From Bryobacter sp. (GTDB lineage Bacteria > Acidobacteriota > Terriglobia > Bryobacterales > Bryobacteraceae), in contig JALHNI010000041.1 of assembly GCA_022843605.1 (NCBI GenBank), positions 1-42,797 on the forward strand: 42,797 nt of DNA, given 5' to 3'. Positions within the stretch are counted from its first letter, which is position 1, and the number at the start of each line of letters is the position of its first letter. The position numbers and the translations under genes were made by a program. Positions 37,213 to 42,797 of this stretch are shown here, piece by piece. The notes below the pieces were generated by a model that had not been told where the DNA came from, ran no database searches, and was given only the letters and a program-made list of their open reading frames with translations.

Positions 37213-39522
37213 TTAGGGCTGTCCGGTTGGCGATGAGGCAGCCTTGGGCTTCAGTTCCTGCATCGGATTGGTCGGCTTCTTGTCTTTGAAGAGCTCGAAC
37301 TGGCGTTTGAGCGGACGCCGCGGAAAGTAGTTATTGCTGATGTCAGTGTCGGCGGTTTCGAGATGAGGATCGAGGACAACCTGCTTGATCTCCTTTGGCG
37401 TAATGATCAGCTTTGAGATACTGCTGTTATTGCGACGCCAAATCTCTGCCGGAACTCGAATCTCGTCTTTCGACCCATCGGCATAGTCGATTTGCAGAAT
37501 GACGGGCATCACCAGACCGCCCAGGTTCTTCAGGTCGAGCAGGTAGAAGTTCTCACCGCTTTCGAGCAGTTTCTTTTCGTCCTCTTCGAGGGTCGCCAGG
37601 AACTTCTTGTATTCGTCCCGATCCTTTTCAGTAACGGCGAACTCGTCGTAAGCATTGTAGAAGTCCTTTAGCTCAGGCCGAGCATCGATTAGTTTAGGGA
37701 GTTCCTTGTTACGTTGGGCGGTGAGCGTAACCGGCTGCTCGTCCTTCTGACGCTTCGAGACGAGTTTTTCAGTGTCCGGATTTTTTGTACTCAAGCGGAA
37801 CAATCGAAGATTGTCGAGGGAGATGTCGGTGTGATCAGTGGAGTAGAACCAGCCGCGCCAAAACCAGTCCAGATCCACGCCACTGGCATCTTCCATGGTG
37901 CGGAAGAAATCAGCGGGGGTAGGACGCTTAAACTTCCAGCGACGAGAGAACTCGCGGAAGGCGAAATCGAACTGCTCCCGTCCAAGGATGGTCTCGCGCA
38001 TAATGTTTAAGCCCGTAGCAGTCTTCTGGTAGGCATTGGCGAACAAATTCTGTACGGATTCTGAGTTGGTCATGATGGAGTCGTGAGAAGGACCCAGCAT
38101 GTAGGCGACGATATCTTTTGGGTCCGCGTCGCGAGAGGGATAGTTGTTCTCCCATTCCTGCTCTGACAAATACTGCAAGAAGGTATTCATGCCTTCGTCC
38201 ATCCAGGTCCATTGCCGTTCATCAGAATTTACGATCATGGGGAAAAAGTTATGGCCCACTTCATGAATGATGACGGTAATCAGGCCATATTTCGTACGCG
38301 CGCTATATGTGCCGTCCTCGAGTGGACGGGGACCGTTGAAGCAGATCATCGGGTATTCCATGCCGCCATTGACTACACCGTTAACGGAGATAGCGGTGGG
38401 ATAGGGATAGGAGAAGCTGTACTTACCATAGACGTTCAACGTGTGGATGATGGCCGCAGTCGAATACCTCTCCCAGAGTGGATTCCCTTCCTTGGGATAG
38501 AGCGACATGGCCATCACCCGGCGGCCATCGACCATGTGCCCTTGGGCATCCCAGATGAACTTGCGGGAAGAGGCGAAGGCAAAGTCGCGGACGTTATCGG
38601 CGTAAAAGATCCAGGTCTTCTTACCCTTGGGCTTCGATGATTCGGCTTGCTTCGCTTCGTCAGGGGTAACGATCATGACTGGCTTGCTGGCCGTCTCGGC
38701 CTGCTTCAGGCGAGCGATCTGCGTGGCCGTGAGGACTTCCTTGGGATTCTGGAGAATGCCTGTCGCGGTAAGGACATGATCATCTGGAACAGTGATCCGG
38801 ACTTTATAGTCTCCGAACTCGAGTGTAAACTCACCGGCTCCGAGGTATTGTTTGTGTTGCCAGCCAGCAGCGTCGTAATAGGCGGCAAGCCGAGGAAACC
38901 ATTGGGCGATCCCATAGATCCAGTTTCCATCTTTGGCAAAGAACTCAGCACCCGTCCTTCCTCCGAGTTTCTTGGAGGGATTGATGTTGTACTCCCAATC
39001 GATGCTGAATTCGACAATGCCACCGGGCGGCAATTCGCGAGGGAGGTCGACCCGCATCATGGTGTCCTGAATGACGTAGCGCATTCCGTCGCCACCGGAA
39101 TTCTTGACGGACTTGATGCGATAGCCACCCTGGAAAGTGGGTTGGAACTTCAGCCGTTCGAGAGATCCGAAGGGGAGATTATTCAGACTGCTGGTGGTTT
39201 GGGTGATGGCGCTGAGAGAGTTGGGCGACCAGAGGTTCTGGTCGAGTTGCAGCCAGAGATAGGTGAGGGTGTCAGGCGAATTGTTCTTATAGGTGATTCG
39301 ACCGCTGCCGGTGAGCCGCTGCTTCTCGTCGTCGAGATCGGCGGAAAGGACATAGTCGACTTTCTGCTGCCAGTAACGATGGCCCGGCGCGCCGGAGGCA
39401 GTGCGGTACTCATTCGGCGTGGGGAGGAGGGTACCCAGTTGACCGAAGCGGTCAGTAGAACCGCGTTGGGTTTGAGCGGCGAGAACGGCAGCAACAAAGA
39501 AGGGGGCAAGCCGAGACGTCAT
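37213..39522 (-). CDS. M1-family metallopeptidase, exported
   Basis: This protein of about 769 residues has a signal peptide (MTSRLAPFFVAAVLAAQ). Its N-terminal beta domain contains YVLSADLDDEKQRLTGSGRI. The catalytic thermolysin-like domain has VIIHEVGHNFFP (HExxH) and, 18-20 residues later, WMDEGMNTFLQYLSE with the third zinc ligand. A GGMEYPMI loop replaces the GAMEN of classical aminopeptidases. It probably trims peptides in the periplasm or outside. The frame is open to 39627, but TACCCT 7 nt before the ATG at 39522 and the signal peptide there favour the shorter form. Confidence 0.88.
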   Translation of the reverse strand: MTSRLAPFFVAAVLAAQTQRGSTDRFGQLGTLLPTPNEYRTASGAPGHRYWQQKVDYVLSADLDDEKQRLTGSGRITYKNNSPDTLTYLWLQLDQNLWSPNSLSAITQTTSSLNNLPFGSLERLKFQPTFQGGYRIKSVKNSGGDGMRYVIQDTMMRVDLPRELPPGGIVEFSIDWEYNINPSKKLGGRTGAEFFAKDGNWIYGIAQWFPRLAAYYDAAGWQHKQYLGAGEFTLEFGDYKVRITVPDDHVLTATGILQNPKEVLTATQIARLKQAETASKPVMIVTPDEAKQAESSKPKGKKTWIFYADNVRDFAFASSRKFIWDAQGHMVDGRRVMAMSLYPKEGNPLWERYSTAAIIHTLNVYGKYSFSYPYPTAISVNGVVNGGMEYPMICFNGPRPLEDGTYSARTKYGLITVIIHEVGHNFFPMIVNSDERQWTWMDEGMNTFLQYLSEQEWENNYPSRDADPKDIVAYMLGPSHDSIMTNSESVQNLFANAYQKTATGLNIMRETILGREQFDFAFREFSRRWKFKRPTPADFFRTMEDASGVDLDWFWRGWFYSTDHTDISLDNLRLFRLSTKNPDTEKLVSKRQKDEQPVTLTAQRNKELPKLIDARPELKDFYNAYDEFAVTEKDRDEYKKFLATLEEDEKKLLESGENFYLLDLKNLGGLVMPVILQIDYADGSKDEIRVPAEIWRRNNSSISKLIITPKEIKQVVLDPHLETADTDISNNYFPRRPLKRQFELFKDKKPTNPMQELKPKAASSPTGQP

Positions 39523-39529
39523 TCTTATT

Positions 39530-39535
39530 AGGGTA
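39530..39535 (-). promoter_or_regulatory. -10 box (TACCCT) 7 nt before the M1 peptidase gene
   Basis: On the minus strand TACCCT is followed by AATAAGA and the ATG at 39522, without a Shine-Dalgarno sequence. It predicts a leaderless transcript. Confidence 0.55.
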
Positions 39536-39584
39536 GCCGAATGTTGCGTTTTGTAAAGTGCAAAAGGGTTAAAGGCGCTGAGGG

Positions 39585-39590
39585 TATACT
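39585..39590 (+). promoter_or_regulatory. -10 box (TATACT) 8 nt before cpaF
   Basis: TATACT at 39585-39590 stands 8 nt before the ATG at 39599, again with no Shine-Dalgarno sequence. It lies in the 76-nt gap divergent from the M1 peptidase gene, which has its own box at 39530-39535. Confidence 0.55.
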
Positions 39591-39598
39591 TGGGCATT

Positions 39599-41035
39599 AT
39601 GGGGAACCCCTTTCGGCCGATCGGCATGCGTTCGCCAGTGGCGCCCGTTTCTAGGCCCGGAGGTCCGATGGCTCCTGGCGGAAGACCACCGGTATCGGCG
39701 AAGCCGAACCCTGGAAGGAAGTCGACGTCGGCGTCGCCAAGCGCACCAAGGCCGGCTGATCGCTACTTCGAGCTGAAGAGCGAAATCCACCGCAAACTGA
39801 TCGGAGTATTGAACCTGGACAAGGTGTCGTCGCTGCCCAAGGATCGGGTGCGCGCCGAGATCGGCCGGGTGGTGGAGAAGTTGCTCGACGATGAACGGGT
39901 GCCGATGACGGCGCAAGAAGAGAACCGTATCGTTGAGGAAGTACTGGACGAGGTGCTGGGACTGGGTCCGCTGGAGCCGCTCCTGAAGGAACCTTCGATT
40001 TCCGACATCCTGGTGAACGGCCCGCACAAGGTGTTTATCGAGCGAGCTGGCAAGCTGACCCTGACGGGTGTGCGGTTCAAAGACAACGCGCATTTGCTGC
40101 ACATCATCGAAAAGATCGTGTCGCAGGTGGGCCGGAGGGTGGACGAGGCGAATCCGCTGGTGGATGCGCGGCTGCTGGATGGATCTCGCGTCAATGCGAT
40201 CATTCCTCCGCTGGCGCTGGATGGTCCGGCGTTGTCAATCCGGCGATTCGGCCGGCATGTGATCACCTCCGACGAGATGGTGGCGAACCGGACGATCATG
40301 CCGACGATGCTGCGGTTTCTGGCGGCTTGCGTGGCGGCAAAGAGCACGGTGCTGATTTCCGGCGGCACGGGTTCCGGCAAGACGACAACACTGAACGCAC
40401 TTTCACGATTCATACCGGAAGAAGAGCGGATCGTCACGATTGAAGATACGGCGGAGTTGCAGCTACAGCAGCGGCACGTGGTGAAGTTCGAAACCCGTCC
40501 ACCGAATCTGACGAAGGAAGGCGGAGTGAACCAGCGGGTGCTGGTGCGCACGGCCCTTCGGATGCGGCCGGACCGCATTGTGATCGGCGAGTGCCGAGGC
40601 GCTGAGGCTCTGGACATGCTGCAGGCGATGAATACGGGCGTGGAAGGGTCAATGACAACGATCCACGCCAACACCCCGCGCGATGCGTTCTCACGGCTCG
40701 AGGCGATGATGCTGATGGCGGATCTGGACATTCCGAGCAAGGTGTTGTTACAGCAGCTAGCGAGCGCCATCAAGCTGGTGGTGCAGGTTTCGCGCCTCTC
40801 GGACGGATCAAGGAAGATTCTGAACATTGCGGAGGTGACCGGTGTGGAGCAGGGTCGGGTGGAAACGCAAGACATTTTCGTCTTCGAGCGCACGGGGGTA
40901 AGAGACGACGGCAAGGTCCAGGGCAGGTTCAAGTGGACCGGTGTGCAGCCGAAGATTTTAGACAGGTTGCGGATTATGGGAATTCCATTGCCGGACGGCA
41001 TTTTTGACGAAGTCAGCGAAGTTAACCTGGACTAG
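39599..41035 (+). CDS. cpaF: CpaF/TadA-type secretion ATPase
   Basis: This protein of about 478 residues has an N-terminal region rich in Pro, Gly and Ser (1-55). A helical N-domain follows (about 60-150, ending EPSISDILVNGPHKVFIER). The motor domain has Walker A ISGGTGSGKTTTLNAL near 255, an Asp-box EERIVTIEDTAELQ, and Walker B RIVIGECRGAEALDML followed by the His-box GSMTTIHANTP. It belongs to the GspE/VirB11 family and powers Tad/Flp pili or related export (family knowledge). None of the usual tad neighbours (cpaB, cpaC, cpaE, tadB, tadC) are in the window. The next gene starts inside its stop codon. Confidence 0.93.
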   Translation: MGNPFRPIGMRSPVAPVSRPGGPMAPGGRPPVSAKPNPGRKSTSASPSAPRPADRYFELKSEIHRKLIGVLNLDKVSSLPKDRVRAEIGRVVEKLLDDERVPMTAQEENRIVEEVLDEVLGLGPLEPLLKEPSISDILVNGPHKVFIERAGKLTLTGVRFKDNAHLLHIIEKIVSQVGRRVDEANPLVDARLLDGSRVNAIIPPLALDGPALSIRRFGRHVITSDEMVANRTIMPTMLRFLAACVAAKSTVLISGGTGSGKTTTLNALSRFIPEEERIVTIEDTAELQLQQRHVVKFETRPPNLTKEGGVNQRVLVRTALRMRPDRIVIGECRGAEALDMLQAMNTGVEGSMTTIHANTPRDAFSRLEAMMLMADLDIPSKVLLQQLASAIKLVVQVSRLSDGSRKILNIAEVTGVEQGRVETQDIFVFERTGVRDDGKVQGRFKWTGVQPKILDRLRIMGIPLPDGIFDEVSEVNLD

Positions 41036-41661
41036 TGGATGCAATTGTAATTCCCGGCGGGGGACTAACGCCGGAAGGGGATTTGCCGCCTTGGGTTCTG
41101 GCACGCTTTGAGCGAGCCCTGCAACGTTGGAACGGCGAGTACCTGATTCCGTTGAGTGGGGGAACTACGCATCGGCCGCTCGCGTTGACCTCGTCGGGCA
41201 AGCCCCAGTACGAGGCACACGTAGGGGCAGAGTGGTTAATGGGGCGAGGAGTGCCCGAACATTTGCTGCTGCCCGAGTCGCTTTCTTTCGACACGATCGG
41301 CAACGCCGTGTTCGCGAGGTTGCTGCATACTGAGCCGAGGGGTTTGCGCCGATTGCATGTGATCAGTTCAGGGTTTCATTTGCCGCGATGCCAAGCAGTT
41401 TTTGATTGGGTGTTTTCGCTGCCGGATTCAGACTACACACTCACGTATGAGGCGACTCCGGATGCCGGGATGCTGCCGGCGACACTGGCCGCGAGGCAGG
41501 CGAAGGAGCGACAAAGTCTCGAAACGGTAGAGGCGTTGCGAAATCGGCTGGGAACCAAAGCTGCCTTGTTAGATTGGCTGTTTCGTGAGCACGGAGCGTA
41601 CAGAGCTTCACGACCGGCTTGGGAGTGCGAGGCAGACCAAGCATGGCTTGATAGCTATTAG
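41035..41661 (+). CDS. DUF218 (YdcF/SanA-like) protein
   Basis: This 208-residue protein opens AIVIPGGGLTPEGDLP, continues with IPLSGGTTHRPLAL, then SLSFDTIGNAVFARLL and VISSGFHLPRCQAVFDWVF. These are the ordered motifs of the DUF218 domain found in YdcF, SanA and ElyC, where the G-G-G, D-T-x-x-N and S-x-x-H-x-x-R positions surround a pocket. There is no signal peptide or membrane anchor, so it resembles soluble YdcF more than SanA or ElyC. The role is unknown; relatives affect the cell envelope. The GTG start shares a base with the cpaF stop. Confidence 0.85.
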   Translation: MDAIVIPGGGLTPEGDLPPWVLARFERALQRWNGEYLIPLSGGTTHRPLALTSSGKPQYEAHVGAEWLMGRGVPEHLLLPESLSFDTIGNAVFARLLHTEPRGLRRLHVISSGFHLPRCQAVFDWVFSLPDSDYTLTYEATPDAGMLPATLAARQAKERQSLETVEALRNRLGTKAALLDWLFREHGAYRASRPAWECEADQAWLDSY

Positions 41662-41664
41662 AAT
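41659..41664 (+). promoter_or_regulatory. -10 box (TAGAAT) 7 nt before the last gene
   Basis: TAGAAT at 41659-41664, overlapping the stop of the DUF218 gene, is followed by 7 nt and the ATG at 41672. It predicts a leaderless mRNA, although GAGGG just before the start could also serve as a weak ribosome site. Confidence 0.45.
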
Positions 41665-41671
41665 CGAGGGC

Positions 41672-42797
41672 ATGCACCTTGAAACCTTGGCGGTCCACGC
41701 GGGACGGCGGATTGAAGCAACCGGCGATGTGACTCCGGCGATCCACCTGTCGACAACTTTTGAGAGGGACGCGGACGGCCAGTATAGCCGTGGCTTCAGC
41801 TATTCGCGCGAAGGAAATCCAAACCGGCAGATGCTGGAGGACTGCCTGGCAAGAATGGAAGGCGGTCGACAAGCGCTCGTGTTCTCTTCAGGGCTGGCGG
41901 TGGTAACGGCGCTGGTTCAGGGACTGGAGCCGGGTGATCACATCGTTGCGCCGGATGACGTCTACTACTGCTTGCGGAAGGTGACCGGGAAGATCTTCGG
42001 AAAGTGGCCGTTGTCGGTGACGTATGTGGACATGACTGACCTGGCGGCGGTGCAGGATGCCATCCGGCCGGAAACCCGGGTGATCTGGTTGGAGACGCCA
42101 TCCAATCCATTGCTGAAGGTGACGGATTTGGCGGCGATTGCGGAGATCGCACGAAAGACAAAAGCGATGACCGTTTGCGACGCGACATTCTCGACCCCGG
42201 CCTGCCAGCGGCCGCTCGAGTATGGCATCGACATGGTGACGCATTCCACAACCAAGTATCTGAATGGTCATAGCGATTGCGTCGGCGGGGTTCTGGTGGC
42301 CAAGCACGACAGCTATTTGTTTGAAAGATGCCACACTTCACAGATTCACGGCGGACTGGTACCTTCGGCGTTCGATTGCTGGCTCACCTTGCGGGGCGTA
42401 TCGACGTTGCCGTGGAGGATGCGGGCGCACGGAGAAAATGCCTTGCGGGTGGCTCGGTTCCTTGAGGTCCACCCGGCGGTGGAGCGAGTTTACTACCCTG
42501 GTTTGGAATCGCATCCGAACCATGAAGTCGCTGCACGGCAAATGAACGGCTTTGGAGGGATGCTTTCATTCCTGCTGCGCGGAGGCGAGTGTGCCGCCCG
42601 TAAGGTGGCGGCAGAGACTCGCGTGTTTACGAGAGCGACGAGCCTCGGCGGACCGCACAGCTTTATTGAGCATCGCGCCTCGGTGGAGGACCAACCCACG
42701 GCGACGCCGCGAAATCTGCTACGGATGTCGGTGGGACTGGAGCATCCCGAAGACTTGGTTGCCGACTTGGCGCAGGCCTTGAACGCAGCTCAAAACG
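41672..42797 (+). CDS. Trans-sulfuration PLP enzyme (cystathionine synthase/lyase type), 3' end outside window
   Basis: At least 375 residues are visible, nearly a full-length member of the Cys/Met metabolism PLP family. Motifs include HAGRRIEATGDVTPAIHLST at the N-terminus, YSREGNPNRQMLEDCLARME, SSGLAVVTAL, WLETPSNPLLKVTDL and the PLP lysine Lys195 in HSTTKYLNGHSD. NLLRMSVGLEHPEDL comes at the end. The family covers cystathionine gamma-synthase, gamma- and beta-lyase and methionine gamma-lyase, and the substrate cannot be told by eye. No stop codon occurs before the window ends. The starting ATG follows a TAGAAT box. Confidence 0.9.
   Translation, partial: MHLETLAVHAGRRIEATGDVTPAIHLSTTFERDADGQYSRGFSYSREGNPNRQMLEDCLARMEGGRQALVFSSGLAVVTALVQGLEPGDHIVAPDDVYYCLRKVTGKIFGKWPLSVTYVDMTDLAAVQDAIRPETRVIWLETPSNPLLKVTDLAAIAEIARKTKAMTVCDATFSTPACQRPLEYGIDMVTHSTTKYLNGHSDCVGGVLVAKHDSYLFERCHTSQIHGGLVPSAFDCWLTLRGVSTLPWRMRAHGENALRVARFLEVHPAVERVYYPGLESHPNHEVAARQMNGFGGMLSFLLRGGECAARKVAAETRVFTRATSLGGPHSFIEHRASVEDQPTATPRNLLRMSVGLEHPEDLVADLAQALNAAQN

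Overview
The window looks like a chromosomal segment of a Gram-negative, high-GC bacterium, most likely an Acidobacteriota member of the Solibacter/Bryobacter kind. This is an inference from gene content: tandem VWFA-domain proteins of the acidobacterial type, a PEP-CTERM-like sorting signal, a DUF507 protein and Kdo (lipopolysaccharide) genes. No rRNA or tRNA gene was seen.

Positions 1-10.7 kb hold a type I-G (formerly I-U) CRISPR-Cas locus transcribed leftward. The order of transcription is a small Cas2-fold-like protein, a terminator-like hairpin, a promoter with a dyad over its -35 box, csb1 (Cas7), csb2 (Cas5-Cas6 fusion), cas3 (helicase then HD), a Cas8u2/Csb3-type subunit, a frameshifted VapB copy, an intact VapBC pair, cas2, a cas4-cas1 fusion, a leader with two dyads, and a CRISPR array cut by the left window edge. 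The VapBC pair sits inside the cas operon, with only 3 nt between vapC and cas2.

Positions 10.7-13.5 kb are a decayed accessory zone. It contains fragments of DUF433/DUF5615 toxin-antitoxin genes, a frameshifted HTH antitoxin, a 126-bp block present twice, and one intact lipoprotein with two related SnoaL/DUF4440-like domains.

Positions 13.5-25.2 kb carry an ExoIII-type nuclease, an HTTM membrane protein, a tiny PEP-CTERM-like protein, a coiled-coil protein, a GT39-like glycosyltransferase, a double-DUF507 protein, LhgO, an NHL-repeat protein, and the run alaS, ypdA-like reductase and TIM-barrel epimerase, closed by a strong terminator.

Positions 25.2-30.4 kb carry an XRE-cupin regulator divergent from an ECF sigma factor, followed by phoH, ybeY, a CBS/CorC protein and era, a widely conserved ribosome/RNA-maturation cluster. 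Positions 30.4-33.4 kb are a leftward four-gene operon: two VWFA proteins, a 67-residue protein and an SDR lacking the usual catalytic Tyr/Lys. Positions 33.5-36.7 kb are kdsB-pyrG-kdsA, joining CTP synthesis to Kdo synthesis and activation. Positions 36.7-42.8 kb hold an M1 peptidase with a small secreted partner, a CpaF ATPase, a DUF218 protein and a trans-sulfuration-type PLP enzyme cut by the right edge.

A recurring feature is a TAnnnT box 5-8 nt before the start codon of at least seven genes with little or no Shine-Dalgarno sequence, which suggests leaderless transcripts. I used this to choose several starts.
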